A stretch of 64,000 bases of DNA from Culicoidibacter larvae (GCF_005771635.1 NZ_VBWP01000006.1:1-64000); one strand, 5' to 3'. Positions 25,315 through 34,767 are shown, numbered from the stretch's first letter. Program-made: numbers and translations. Notes: generated by a model not told the origin, from the sequence alone.

Positions 25315-26523
25315 TTAAAATAAATCCAATTCATCATCTGACAATTTTGAATATGTCTTATCGATAACAATTCGCTCGGTATTGCGAACACAAGCTTCAA
25401 CCAACGGCTCCCAATCAAATCGTGCCTCTTGTTCCAAAACAAACTTTTCTTTTGGCATCGTTGCCGGGTGCTTTGGTGTAAAAATAGTACAACAATCTTC
25501 AAACGGACGAATTGAAATATCATATGTACCAATTTTCTTAGCAATATCAATAATTTCGTTTTTATCATAAGTCGCAACTGGACGAATAACCGGAATCGAC
25601 ACTACACTATTAATTACCTTCATACTATGTAATGTTTGTGAAGCTACTTGTCCGATATTCTCACCATTCACAAGAATCTCACAGCGACGTCGATATGCCA
25701 GCCACTGAGCAATACGATACATCATCCGTCGCATCACCGTCATTTGATATTTCTCATCAACAAAACGGTTAATTGCTACCTGCAGTTGTGTAAACGGCAC
25801 AATATGGGTTGTCACATAAGGCGTATAATCGGTCAATTGATGTAATAAATCAATTACTTTCTGTTTCGCCTGCGCATTAGTATACGGCGGTGACTCAAAA
25901 TGCACAGCCTCAAGCATGACTCCGCGCTTAGTCGCCAAAAAACCGGCAACAGGACTATCAATACCACCTGAAATCATTAGCATACCTTTACCGGCAACCC
26001 CAACCGGATAACCACCGGCACCTTGTAAAACGCCGCACATCACATATGTAAAAGCTTCACGTACCTCTACTAAAAGAGTAACATCAGGATTATGTACATC
26101 CACGGTAATATTCTCAGTATTACGCAAAACATGTCCACCAACCATACGGGCAAAATCTGTACTCAGGATAGGAAATTGTTTAAAACTTCGCTTGACCTCA
26201 GCTTTAAATGTACTGATATCCAGTTGTTCAATTGCCCATAAAGCTGCAGCCATAATTGCAGCTTCATCAGTAGCGACCTTAATCGCTAAACTCATTGAAT
26301 GAATGCCAAACACCTTTTGTAAACTCTCACAAACCGCCTCAGATTGAGTGCCATTAAGAACGACATACATCCGATCATGTGCGGTTTCCAAAGTAACCTC
26401 AGGAAATGGCAATAAAGCCGCCCGCACATTCTCCTGCAATCGGCCAATAAAAGTTTTTCGATTCTTGCCCTTAGTCATTAATTCACCATAGCGAATCAAT
26501 ACATGGGTATAATCATAAGTCAT
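25315..26523 (-). CDS. thiI: tRNA 4-thiouridine synthase ThiI
   Basis: This 402-residue enzyme adenylates U8 of tRNA and carries sulfur, and feeds thiamine thiazole synthesis in some species. The N-terminal ferredoxin-like part (YTHVLIRYGELMTKGKNR) is followed by a THUMP domain (about 60-165) and a PP-loop ATPase with SGGIDSPVAG (near 184). The C-terminus keeps IRPFEDCCTIFTPKHPATMP. There is no rhodanese domain, as in Bacillus ThiI, which then takes sulfur directly from a dedicated desulfurase. The gene just upstream fits that role. Confidence 0.96.
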   Translation of the reverse strand: MTYDYTHVLIRYGELMTKGKNRKTFIGRLQENVRAALLPFPEVTLETAHDRMYVVLNGTQSEAVCESLQKVFGIHSMSLAIKVATDEAAIMAAALWAIEQLDISTFKAEVKRSFKQFPILSTDFARMVGGHVLRNTENITVDVHNPDVTLLVEVREAFTYVMCGVLQGAGGYPVGVAGKGMLMISGGIDSPVAGFLATKRGVMLEAVHFESPPYTNAQAKQKVIDLLHQLTDYTPYVTTHIVPFTQLQVAINRFVDEKYQMTVMRRMMYRIAQWLAYRRRCEILVNGENIGQVASQTLHSMKVINSVVSIPVIRPVATYDKNEIIDIAKKIGTYDISIRPFEDCCTIFTPKHPATMPKEKFVLEQEARFDWEPLVEACVRNTERIVIDKTYSKLSDDELDLF

Positions 26524-26553
26524 ATGATGACTCCCCTCAAATATATTTTTTTG

Positions 26554-27696
26554 TTAGGCACTCTTTTCAATCGTCGCAACGATTTCAGCCAAAGCTGCAA
26601 TTGTTGCATCAATTTCTTCTGCGGTCGTTACATACGAAACACTAATCCGCAGTCCGCTGATTGCCCGCTCATGACTAATCGGCATCGCCTGTAATACTCG
26701 CGACGGCTTACCGTTTTTAGCTGAACATGCCGAACGTGTAGAAATATAAATTTCCCGCTCCGCAAGCGCATGCACAATACTTTCCGGTTTCGCACCGACA
26801 ACTGAAAAATTCACCATCGCCGGTGAAAAACCAATTTGCGGCGTATTAATAACAACACCCGGTATCGCTTCAATTCCGGCAAACAAACGATTGCGCATAT
26901 CCATAGTATGACTAAACTTTGCTTCAAAATTTTCAACTGCTAAGCGAACAGTTTTGGCAACAACAATCTCCGCTGCCGTATTCTGCGTCCCGCCACGGAA
27001 GCCATTTTCTTGCAAACCACCACTAATTAACGGTGCAATCTGAACCGTATTTTTCTTATATAAAAAGCCACTGCCCTTTAAACCAAATATTTTATGCATC
27101 GAAAACGAAGCCATGTCAATGTCTAAATCTTCAAATACAAATGGCACTTTACCAAATGATTGTACCATATCAACATGAAAATAAGTCTTCGGATTTTGTC
27201 GTACAATCTCTGCCAACTCAGCAATCGGCTGAATGCTGCCAACTTCACTGTTCACATGCATAATTGAAACCAACACAGTATCGTCACGCATACTGGCTGC
27301 AAGCTCAGCCGGATCAACGCGGCAATACTCATCAACATTCAAATAAGTCACATCAAAACCAAAATAAGTCTCCAAAAATTGACAAGTATCGTATACTGAC
27401 GCATGCTCAATTTTAGTAGTAATAACATGGTTGCCACGATGCTTATTCGCCAACGCCACGCCTTTAATAGCAAGGTTATTGGCTTCAGTTGCACCGCTGG
27501 TAAAAATAATCTCCTCGGGCTTTACTTTCAAAAGCTCAGCAACCTGGTTGCGTGAATGCTCGACCAAGGTCGCAGCCTTCACGCCGACATCATGTAATGA
27601 ACCGGTATTGCCAAAATAGTTAATAGTAACCTCATCAAAAGCCTTCAACACCTCCGGATTGGTTGGTGTAGTAGCTGCAAAATCTAAATATATCAT
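26554..27696 (-). CDS. Cysteine desulfurase (NifS/IscS family)
   Basis: This 380-residue PLP enzyme takes sulfur from cysteine. It has the PLP lysine K202 in SFSMHKIFGLKG, H98 in KIEHASV, and the catalytic Cys324 in STRSACSAKNGK. The short active-site loop after the Cys is typical of NifZ-type desulfurases that pair with ThiI in Bacillota. Its position, 30 bases before thiI, supports that partnership. The start is at the ATG 10 bases after AAGGAG, and a TTG two codons upstream opens the frame. A 108-bp palindromic repeat lies between it and ezrA. Confidence 0.93.
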   Translation of the reverse strand: MIYLDFAATTPTNPEVLKAFDEVTINYFGNTGSLHDVGVKAATLVEHSRNQVAELLKVKPEEIIFTSGATEANNLAIKGVALANKHRGNHVITTKIEHASVYDTCQFLETYFGFDVTYLNVDEYCRVDPAELAASMRDDTVLVSIMHVNSEVGSIQPIAELAEIVRQNPKTYFHVDMVQSFGKVPFVFEDLDIDMASFSMHKIFGLKGSGFLYKKNTVQIAPLISGGLQENGFRGGTQNTAAEIVVAKTVRLAVENFEAKFSHTMDMRNRLFAGIEAIPGVVINTPQIGFSPAMVNFSVVGAKPESIVHALAEREIYISTRSACSAKNGKPSRVLQAMPISHERAISGLRISVSYVTTAEEIDATIAALAEIVATIEKSA

Positions 27697-27728
27697 TATC
27701 AAATTACTCCTTTTTTTGGAACTTAAAA

Positions 27729-27782
27729 ACGCCTGCTTTCAAATTGATATCCTTTAGGGCACCATTTTTTGAAAGACAAGCG
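27729..27782. repeat. Interrupted palindrome next to repeat copy A
   Basis: CTTTCAAA (27737-27744) and TTTGAAAG (27768-27775), flanked by ACGC and GCGT, form an imperfect stem with a loop of 23 bases. It has no U-tail and sits between the desulfurase gene and repeat copy A. It may be a decayed relative of that repeat or an mRNA processing hairpin. Confidence 0.4.
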
Positions 27783-27798
27783 TCCCATTCAGATCTAT

Positions 27799-27906
27799 GC
27801 AAAACGCTCGCAATCTTTGAAAGTTGGAAAAAATTACTCAGTCACGTATGTTTAGATACGCTCCCTCCTAATTTTTTCCAACTTCCTTTGATTTCAATCG
27901 TTTTCA
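27799..27906. repeat. 108-bp palindromic intergenic repeat, copy A
   Basis: Two 38-base arms (27799-27836, 27869-27906) pair along most of their length around a 32-base centre (27837-27868). The centre holds CGTAT-N6-ATACG and CTCCCTCC. The same layout and size recur at 44493-44600 (inverted) and 58918-59025. It lies between ezrA and the desulfurase gene. Confidence 0.85.
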
Positions 27907-27927
27907 TACAATCTGTACATTCTAACG

Positions 27928-29688
27928 TTATGCTGTTTGAAGTTTTTCTTCATACAACTGCAACAACATATCATACATACCCGGTTCTACTTCTTCAAGA
28001 GCAGTAAGCGCAATATCCAAGGCTTCACTGTAATCCCCTTCTGAATAAAGGAACTCGGCTTTTTTCAACTGGTCATCTATAAACTCAGCTGAACGATAAC
28101 GGTTGGTATATACAATGGCTCGTTCCGTCAGCAGCACCGTTTTCACAATCATGTTCGTATCTTTAAAGAAACGGATAACTAAGTGCTGAGCAATATCGAG
28201 TAATTCAGTCAGACGCTTCACATTTAATGGCTGGATATCAAATTGTTTTTCAATATCTCCGAGCGAGGCGACTGCTTCGTCTAATTTAAGGAAATAGTCA
28301 TTTGGTAAAACTGATACATCAATGCGTGCAATTTTTCGTTTTGATTCATGAATCATATAACGCAACTGCTCAAATTGTTTGCGCACATGAGTTTCATCTT
28401 TTTGCAGAATATCTATTTTTTGATTAATGCCATCAGCAACATGATTTGCTTGCTTAATTGCATAATCCAAAGTCTTCAGTTGGTCAAGTAAAACAATATA
28501 TGAATCTTGTTTTTCAGTGCACTTAACATGCAAAACAACAAATTGGTTTTCAATCTCAAGCACATTATCGGTAAAGATTTGAAATTGCTCATGATCTTCA
28601 ATGTTGGTTTCATAACGTTGCGATACTTCATTCCAGCTGGCAGCAATTTGCTCACGGCTACCGCGTAACAACTCCATTTTATCTTCAATCTCTTTTAACA
28701 AGGTCATTGTTTCTTCACGAACGGTATGTTCGCGCTCTAAGATTGCCATTGTTTCCTCAATACCACGCTTTAACACGGTAATCGAATTTTCAACTGAATC
28801 TAAATGTAATTCATCAATATGATTTTCAATGCCTTGTAATTGGTATTCATAACTTTCAATTCGACCGGCAATATCCAAGCCATGCAATTGATAGCCATCT
28901 ACACGCATTGCTCCATAAGTTTCTTTTAACTCATTCAACCCCGGTAAAATCATGTTGTTCAATAACACCAATGCTTTCGGTAATTCATTTAAAATCGTAC
29001 TCAAACGCGTTAAATCTGCTTTAATTTCTTCAAAGAGCTGTGCTTCGCGCTCCTTATTCTCATCTTTCATCGTCATGGTCAATTCATGAAACATGTCCTG
29101 TGTTTTCATTAATTGGTTTTGAATTTTATCAGCATGGGTACCGAGCACTTTTAAATTTGAAGAATATAACTTCATCAACTGGTCGTAAAAATTTTTTGTC
29201 TCAGCTAACTGCGATTGAATTTTTTCTTCACTGTTCATGCAAAGTTCGATATCTTGTTGCATATCAGTAATCGTCATCGATAAAATATCTAATTGCTTAG
29301 TAATATCTTCTGCCTTTTCGGCAAAATCTTTATACTGGCGACTTTCAATGTTATCTTCAAGGTCAAGCTGCATACCAATAACTGTATCAGTAAGTTCATG
29401 CTTTACTTCATGCCAGCTCTTAATCCAAGCTTGATAACGCTCTTCCAAAACCGCTGATCGTTCAAAAAGACGCAGCTTAGCTAAATTGCTCTCCACATCT
29501 GAACTCAGCAACTCATTCCGGCGTGATTCAATCTCATCAAGCTGCTTTTGATATTTATTACGTTTACCCTTACTTAACATACGGATAATAACAATTAAAA
29601 TAATGACGATGACAACCCCGCCGATTACCATCCAAAGGTACGGAATAGTCAATTGATCGTTTAATTTTAAACCTTCTTCAATAAACAT
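27928..29688 (-). CDS. ezrA: Septation ring formation regulator EzrA
   Basis: This 586-residue EzrA is the spectrin-like membrane protein that limits FtsZ ring formation in Bacillota. It has one N-terminal transmembrane helix (IPYLWMVIGGVVIVIILIVI), a basic patch, then a long alpha-helical coiled-coil body. The C-terminal YRSAEFIDDQLKKAEFLYSE and GDYSEALDIALTALEEVEPG are conserved. GGAGGAGAG before the ATG at 29688 sets the start. It lies upstream of the desulfurase and thiI, the same neighbourhood as in Bacillus, and divergent from rpsD. Confidence 0.95.
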   Translation of the reverse strand: MFIEEGLKLNDQLTIPYLWMVIGGVVIVIILIVIIRMLSKGKRNKYQKQLDEIESRRNELLSSDVESNLAKLRLFERSAVLEERYQAWIKSWHEVKHELTDTVIGMQLDLEDNIESRQYKDFAEKAEDITKQLDILSMTITDMQQDIELCMNSEEKIQSQLAETKNFYDQLMKLYSSNLKVLGTHADKIQNQLMKTQDMFHELTMTMKDENKEREAQLFEEIKADLTRLSTILNELPKALVLLNNMILPGLNELKETYGAMRVDGYQLHGLDIAGRIESYEYQLQGIENHIDELHLDSVENSITVLKRGIEETMAILEREHTVREETMTLLKEIEDKMELLRGSREQIAASWNEVSQRYETNIEDHEQFQIFTDNVLEIENQFVVLHVKCTEKQDSYIVLLDQLKTLDYAIKQANHVADGINQKIDILQKDETHVRKQFEQLRYMIHESKRKIARIDVSVLPNDYFLKLDEAVASLGDIEKQFDIQPLNVKRLTELLDIAQHLVIRFFKDTNMIVKTVLLTERAIVYTNRYRSAEFIDDQLKKAEFLYSEGDYSEALDIALTALEEVEPGMYDMLLQLYEEKLQTA

Positions 29689-29829
29689 GAAACTCTCCTC
29701 CGTCAATCTGTATTAAAATCGCGCAACTGCACGACACAAATGCGACAATACATCTTCTATTATTGTAACAAAAAAGTCAGAAAAATACTAATATTTTCAT
29801 ACCTTTTTACCGTTTTTCGGGAAATTTGT

Positions 29830-29857
29830 AAGGGAGTGCTCCAAGGACCACTCCCTT
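29830..29857. repeat. Inverted repeat upstream of rpsD promoter
   Basis: AAGGGAGTG (29830-29838) and CACTCCCTT (29849-29857) abut the rpsD -35 box at 29859. There is no U-tail on either strand. It could be an operator or supercoil-sensitive cruciform rather than a terminator. Confidence 0.6.
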
Positions 29858-29858
29858 A

Positions 29859-29887
29859 TTGACAAGAACCGGTGATTCTACTATAAT
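29859..29887 (+). promoter_or_regulatory. Consensus promoter of rpsD
   Basis: TTGACA (29859-29864), a 17-base spacer, TATAAT (29882-29887). Transcription would start near 29894, giving a leader of about 198 nt. Confidence 0.9.
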
Positions 29888-29893
29888 AGAAAG

Positions 29894-30091
29894 GCATGAA
29901 AAATTTAATTTACAGCACCTGTAAAAATCACAGATATTATGTTGCACCTTAGTATCTAACTAGAGGTATGCAGTAACTATTCTAAAGCTGTATGAATAGC
30001 GAACCATTCAGTGCAAACATAACCTTTGCTGCTTTTTATAGCGTTATATGAGTTTATTCGTCATGTAATAGAATTTAGGAGGTTGTCATTT
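29894..30091 (+). promoter_or_regulatory. Structured rpsD leader, probable S4 autoregulatory site
   Basis: The long untranslated leader folds around a closing stem TTGCAC (29942-29947)/GTGCAA (30011-30016). Inside it are GTATC/GGTAT (29952-29956, 29965-29969) and CTATTC/GAATAG (29977-29982, 29994-29999), giving a three-way junction. In Bacillus, S4 binds the leader of rpsD to shut off its own translation. The position and complexity match, but sequence identity to known S4 leaders was not tested. Confidence 0.5.
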
Positions 30092-30697
30092 ATGGCACGT
30101 TACACAGGACCAAGTTGGCGTTTATCACGTCGCTTAGGAATCTCATTATCAGAAACAGGAAAAGAATTACGTAAACGTAATTACGCTCCAGGACAACACG
30201 GAAACGCAAAACGTCGTCCGAAATTGTCTGAATACGGAAAACAATTACAAATGAAACAAACTGTACGTCATATGTATGGATTAAACGAACGTCAGTTCCG
30301 TACTACATTTGACCATGCAGCAAAAATGAAAGGGAAACAAGGTGAAAACTTCTTGTTCTTACTTGAATCACGTTTAGATAACCTTGTCTACCGTATGGGA
30401 CTTGCCCGCACACGTCGTGGTGCACGTCAATTAGTTAACCACGGACACATCCAAGTAGATGGTCGTCGTGTTGACATCCCTTCTTACCGTGTGAAAATCG
30501 GACAAACAATCAGTGTTCAAGATAAATCACGTGGCAACTCTTCAATCAAAGAAGCTTTAGAATCAAATGTATCTACATTAGATTTCGTAACATTCGACGA
30601 AACTTCAATGAGCGGACAATACTTACGTTTACCAGAACGTAATGAATTAAACGAACAAATCGAAGAATCATTAATCGTTGAGTTCTACAACCGTTAA
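30092..30697 (+). CDS. rpsD: 30S ribosomal protein S4
   Basis: This is a 201-residue S4, a primary 16S rRNA binder. It begins [20 protein letters not shown] and has the S4 RNA-binding domain ([34 protein letters not shown], about 93-126). The N-terminus lacks the four cysteines of zinc-type S4, so it is the zinc-independent form common in Bacillota. The frame is open 22 codons upstream, but TTAGGAGG before the ATG at 30092 is decisive. It is transcribed alone, with the typical strong codon bias of a ribosomal gene (GAACGT and GTTCCG-type Arg/Glu usage). Confidence 0.98.
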   Translation: MARYTGPSWRLSRRLGISLSETGKELRKRNYAPGQHGNAKRRPKLSEYGKQLQMKQTVRHMYGLNERQFRTTFDHAAKMKGKQGENFLFLLESRLDNLVYRMGLARTRRGARQLVNHGHIQVDGRRVDIPSYRVKIGQTISVQDKSRGNSSIKEALESNVSTLDFVTFDETSMSGQYLRLPERNELNEQIEESLIVEFYNR

Positions 30698-30720
30698 TCA
30701 CTAACGGTTGCCAAAATAAA

Positions 30721-30747
30721 AAGCCGATTGCTTCAAGCAATCGGCTT
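30721..30747. terminator. Bidirectional terminator of rpsD and aromatic exporter gene
   Basis: Arms at 30721-30731 and 30737-30747 form a stem followed by T9 on the plus strand and by TTTTTATTTT on the minus strand. It is shared by convergent genes. Confidence 0.9.
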
Positions 30748-30751
30748 TTTT

Positions 30752-31831
30752 TTATTTATCTTGTTCCTCTGCTGCCTCGATTTCCGGCAAGGAAATCGAC
30801 TGCGTCCATTCGCAAGCCTCGCCCTCACCGCTACGAACATAAGTCATCATTGTAGACAGATAATCAAAATATATTGTTAATGCATGCATCAATGCTACCG
30901 TATCATTAAACCGCGGATGCGTATATATCAGATGATCCTGCATTGAACGATAAATTTCATTCTTGGTATCATGAATAATCAGTTCCCAATAGTGGCGGTA
31001 GCTCTCCATGGCAAAAATATCAATAATAATATCATGCTCAATAACAAATAAACTATGAATTAAGGTATACAAGCTTCCATACTCATCTCGTTCAAAAACA
31101 CCCAGCGCCTTAATAATCCTTAGTTCCTGCCTGGTTGAATTCATAATCGTTGCAAAAATTTTATGTTGCAAACGTTTATCATTACGCGTAGCAATTTTGG
31201 TCCGCATATCCTGACGGATAAGCCCAATCTTGCTCTCAAGCTGATCAGTTGACTCACTCAACTGATTAAAAATAGTTCCCTGCTCTTTTTTACTGCCGCT
31301 TGCGAACCAACGATCAATCTTCTCGGAAATCATTGTTAAAATCATTTCAATATCATTGCTGAATTTCGGCCGGAAGATAGTAATATTAACAATAAAAGCA
31401 ATAATCATACCATAGCCGGTAGAAATAAAGCGGTCAAACCCACGTTGAATTAAAGATGTATCATCTGTAGCCAATAACATAATCGACATTAAGGTCACAC
31501 CGGCCATCAAATAGCTATCACCAAGTTTGGCGTACTTAATAACTAAAAATAAAGCCATAATCCCAAATGAAACACTAATGATGTTAATACCGAAAATAAA
31601 GCCAAAAAAAGCGGCAAAAGCAAACCCGACAAAGTTAGCAATCAGCTGCTGAATAATAATCTGAATTGAGCCGGCAATCGATTCGCGCATTGTCCGCAAT
31701 GCACCAATAGAAGCGTAGAACTGGGTTCCGCTGATAAACAAGGGCATAGTAACAAAAGCCAAAGCTACTGCGATCCCTGACTTAATAATCCGCATTGGTA
31801 TTTGCTGTTTAATTCGTTGCCACTTGTCCAT
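30752..31831 (-). CDS. Aromatic acid exporter (ArAE)-family membrane protein
   Basis: This 359-residue protein has an N-terminal membrane half of about five to six helices (residues 15-150). It begins MRIIKSGIAVALAFVTM and contains SIGALRTMRESIAGSIQ, the motif region of the ArAE_1/DUF939 family. A long helical cytoplasmic C-terminal half of about 200 residues follows. Relatives are proposed to export aromatic or other weak acids, but bacterial roles are mostly unknown. The ATG at 31831, seven bases after AAAGGG, is preferred over the one two codons upstream. It is convergent with rpsD and downstream of the MFS gene by 56 bases. Confidence 0.8.
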   Translation of the reverse strand: MDKWQRIKQQIPMRIIKSGIAVALAFVTMPLFISGTQFYASIGALRTMRESIAGSIQIIIQQLIANFVGFAFAAFFGFIFGINIISVSFGIMALFLVIKYAKLGDSYLMAGVTLMSIMLLATDDTSLIQRGFDRFISTGYGMIIAFIVNITIFRPKFSNDIEMILTMISEKIDRWFASGSKKEQGTIFNQLSESTDQLESKIGLIRQDMRTKIATRNDKRLQHKIFATIMNSTRQELRIIKALGVFERDEYGSLYTLIHSLFVIEHDIIIDIFAMESYRHYWELIIHDTKNEIYRSMQDHLIYTHPRFNDTVALMHALTIYFDYLSTMMTYVRSGEGEACEWTQSISLPEIEAAEEQDK

Positions 31832-31887
31832 AAGCATTCATTCCCTTTCTTTTATTATACTGCAAAATAAAGATATCGCAAGCCGCG

Positions 31888-33114
31888 CTACTCGGGGCGC
31901 GGCTCGCGATTTACGCGTTTTCTGACAATAAACCAGCAGAACAAAGCGGCGACAACAAAGAGCACTGCAGCTGCGTAAAAAGGAACATAGCCACCGAGCG
32001 CAAACAACACCGACAGACCAACAAAACCAATAACATTTCCTAGTGCCTGCACTGACTGACGAACGCCAAACAAAGCGCCGGCATCTTCACGACGGGAAAT
32101 TGATTCAACCACCATTTGGCCGGCAACCTGAACATTCGTCGAAGTGGTAAATAGAATTGTACTTAAAACTACAAAAATGACCATTGGTGATTGAAATAAG
32201 AAGCTTACAATCACCAAAGCGACACCAACGCTGCCCATCACCGCAATTGAAAACATTAATCTGGTCGGTGACATCCGTTTTTGGAACATCGGCACAAATA
32301 CCAAATTCAATACTGCGGCCACTAAACCAATTATCCCAGTAATCAGTCCAATTTCTGCAGTCGTATAATGCAACTGGAATGATAAGAAGTATGGTACAAC
32401 CCCGGTAAACAACGAGTTCGCTGTTACCAACAAAATAATAATTATAAACACTGTTGGTAAAATCGTATGACGATACCGTTTGATCGTCTCTCTTACCTCA
32501 TCGCTCCACAACAGCTGCCGTAACGAAGGCCGCTTGTTTGCGCCCGGCATCGGCTCATGCTTCTTATAATCACGAACTGTAAATAGAAAGAATACCCCTA
32601 AAATCACTCCGGCAACTGCCTGCAAAATAAATGGCAAGTGATAATCCAGCTCACCGATTGCGCCACCGATGAACGGTGAAAAAGCTGCCCCAAAAGCAAA
32701 TAACATCGTTGCCAGTGCAATAACCTTAGAACGATGCTCCGGCTTGGCAATATCACTAAAATACGCAATATGCACAGTAAAAGTAATAACTACGAAAAAA
32801 CCGGATAAAAAGCGAGCAAAAATCAGCACCGGTACATACGTCCCATAAGCAAACAACAACTGACAGAACCCATAGCCAAGCGGCCCTAAAAATAGCAACC
32901 AGCGACCATATTTATCTGATAATGTTCCCCACATTGGCGAAGCAAAAAATTGTGCCAGTGTCATCGCTGCCATGAAAAAACCGAAAATATTTTCCGGAGC
33001 TCCAACCGCTTTAATTAACGCCGGAGTTGCCGGATGACCGAGACCGTTGACGACCCCGATTAAAAAATAAGCAAACAACATAATAATGAGTTTCTTAGAC
33101 ATTCCTTTATACAT
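31888..33114 (-). CDS. Major facilitator superfamily transporter
   Basis: This 408-residue MFS protein has twelve hydrophobic segments. The loop 2-3 motif GTLSDKYGRWLLFLGPLGYG (residues 63-82) matches the G-x-x-x-D-x-x-G-R-x-x signature of drug/H+ antiporters. A central cytoplasmic loop (RDYKKHEPMPGANKRPSLRQLL) splits the halves. It is likely a multidrug or small-molecule exporter. The start at 33114 is set by GAGGG nine bases upstream. The substrate is unknown. Confidence 0.88.
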   Translation of the reverse strand: MYKGMSKKLIIMLFAYFLIGVVNGLGHPATPALIKAVGAPENIFGFFMAAMTLAQFFASPMWGTLSDKYGRWLLFLGPLGYGFCQLLFAYGTYVPVLIFARFLSGFFVVITFTVHIAYFSDIAKPEHRSKVIALATMLFAFGAAFSPFIGGAIGELDYHLPFILQAVAGVILGVFFLFTVRDYKKHEPMPGANKRPSLRQLLWSDEVRETIKRYRHTILPTVFIIIILLVTANSLFTGVVPYFLSFQLHYTTAEIGLITGIIGLVAAVLNLVFVPMFQKRMSPTRLMFSIAVMGSVGVALVIVSFLFQSPMVIFVVLSTILFTTSTNVQVAGQMVVESISRREDAGALFGVRQSVQALGNVIGFVGLSVLFALGGYVPFYAAAVLFVVAALFCWFIVRKRVNREPRPE

Positions 33115-33147
33115 GCACTTGTACCCTCTTACTTTTGGTAGAAATTT

Positions 33148-33180
33148 TCATCGGGAAGACGCACTCCGTCTTCCCGATGA
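33148..33180 (-). terminator. Terminator of opuC operon
   Basis: A 14-bp stem (33148-33161 with 33167-33180) is followed on the minus strand by AAAATTTC. The U-tail is short. Confidence 0.75.
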
Positions 33181-33186
33181 TTCCTT

Positions 33187-34767
33187 TTAAATCAAGCCCT
33201 TACTGAGTAAAAAGTCACGAGCAACATCAGCATCCTTCTGTCCCTCAACGATTACTTTGTAGTTTAGCTCGCGCATTTCTTCATCACTAATAGCATTTTC
33301 CAGCATATTCAGCACTTCCGTTAATTCCGGATGTTTAGCCAATGTCTCTGTGCGGAATATCGGGAATGCGGTATAAGGCGCAAAGAAGTGTTTATCATCT
33401 TCCAAAACCTTCATATTGTATTTTGCAATCAAGCCATCGGTAGTAAATACATCCGAAGCATCGGCTGCTCCTGAATCAACAGCAGTATAACGCATTGCAT
33501 CATCAGCTGCGTTCATTCCCTTAAAGTTAAAATTATATACTTTATTCGCACCGATAAAGCCATCCTCACGGTTTTGGAACTCCATCGTACTGATGAAATT
33601 CAACTCTGGGCTTACAGCTGCAAGTTCAGAAGTGGTTGTCAGGTTGTACTTCTCAGCAATATCAGCTCTTACGGCAAAGGCATAACGATTTTCAAATCCT
33701 AATGGTGCCATTGCTGTTAAATCAATATCGGCTAATTGTGTTTTCAATTCATCAAATACTGCCTCAGCAGACATTCCCGGTTTAAATGTATTGTTCATGT
33801 AAGTTACATAAGCCGTCCCGCTATATTCAACGTAACCATCGATCTGACCACTGGTTACTCCTTCAAAAACAATCTTTGAGCCGCCTAAACTTAATTTACG
33901 ATCAACAGTTAAGTCTGTGTGGGCTTCAATTAAATCAGCCAGCATATGGCAGAGAATCATTGACTCAGTAAACTTCTTCGAACCAATTGCAATTGTTTTA
34001 TCACTATTGCTTTGATTCATATATACAGTACCACCGATTGCGCTAACCGCTAAAACCGCAGCCAACCCAATCCATAATCCTTTATGGCGTTTTTTCCCTT
34101 TACGATGTTGATGATTCTGATTTCTAAGCGTCATCCGCTTTTCAATCCACTGAATCAAGGCATCAATAGACAACGCCAAAATTGCTGCCGGAATCGCACC
34201 AAAGAGAATCATCGTATTGTTTACTAATGATACCCCGGTAAAGATAAAGTAGCCTAAACCACCACCGCCGACAAAGGCCGCAATAGTCATTAACCCAACT
34301 GCACTAACTGCTGATATCCGAATACCAGAAACAATAACCGGCATTGCCAGTGGCACTTCAACCTTAAACAAACGTTGCCACCAAGTCATCCCCATACCAT
34401 CAGCCGACTCTAAAATCGCCGGACTGATGTTAGTGATTCCGGTATAAGTATTTTTTACGATAGGTAAAAGCGAATACATCGTCACCATAAAGATAGCTGG
34501 CGCACTACCAATACCTAAAAACGGAATTAAAAACCCTAAAATAGCCAAACTAGGAATAGCCTGTACAACATTAATAACGGCCATAATTACTTTAGCAATA
34601 CGCTTATAATACGAAGAGATAATTCCTAGCGGAATACCGATTATAATCGCAATAACAACCGAAACTACGGTCATGTAGATGTGTTGTCCTAATGCTTGCA
34701 GGAATTGCGCGCTGTATTGATTCCAAAAAACAATAATACTATTCCAAAAATCCATGAACATATCCAT
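33187..34767 (-). CDS. Osmolyte ABC transporter permease fused to substrate-binding domain
   Basis: This 526-residue fusion has a permease domain (about 1-215, six helices, with LESADGMGMTWWQRLFKVEVPLAMPVIVSGI as the ATPase-coupling EAA-like loop). A single membrane anchor (about 233-252) follows, then a type II glycine-betaine/choline-binding domain (IAIGSKKFTESMIL to the end). It corresponds to OpuCB and OpuCC in one chain and imports compatible solutes such as glycine betaine, carnitine or choline. Its ATG overlaps the stop of the ATPase gene by one base (TAATG), with the RBS inside that gene. Confidence 0.93.
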   Translation of the reverse strand: MDMFMDFWNSIIVFWNQYSAQFLQALGQHIYMTVVSVVIAIIIGIPLGIISSYYKRIAKVIMAVINVVQAIPSLAILGFLIPFLGIGSAPAIFMVTMYSLLPIVKNTYTGITNISPAILESADGMGMTWWQRLFKVEVPLAMPVIVSGIRISAVSAVGLMTIAAFVGGGGLGYFIFTGVSLVNNTMILFGAIPAAILALSIDALIQWIEKRMTLRNQNHQHRKGKKRHKGLWIGLAAVLAVSAIGGTVYMNQSNSDKTIAIGSKKFTESMILCHMLADLIEAHTDLTVDRKLSLGGSKIVFEGVTSGQIDGYVEYSGTAYVTYMNNTFKPGMSAEAVFDELKTQLADIDLTAMAPLGFENRYAFAVRADIAEKYNLTTTSELAAVSPELNFISTMEFQNREDGFIGANKVYNFNFKGMNAADDAMRYTAVDSGAADASDVFTTDGLIAKYNMKVLEDDKHFFAPYTAFPIFRTETLAKHPELTEVLNMLENAISDEEMRELNYKVIVEGQKDADVARDFLLSKGLI

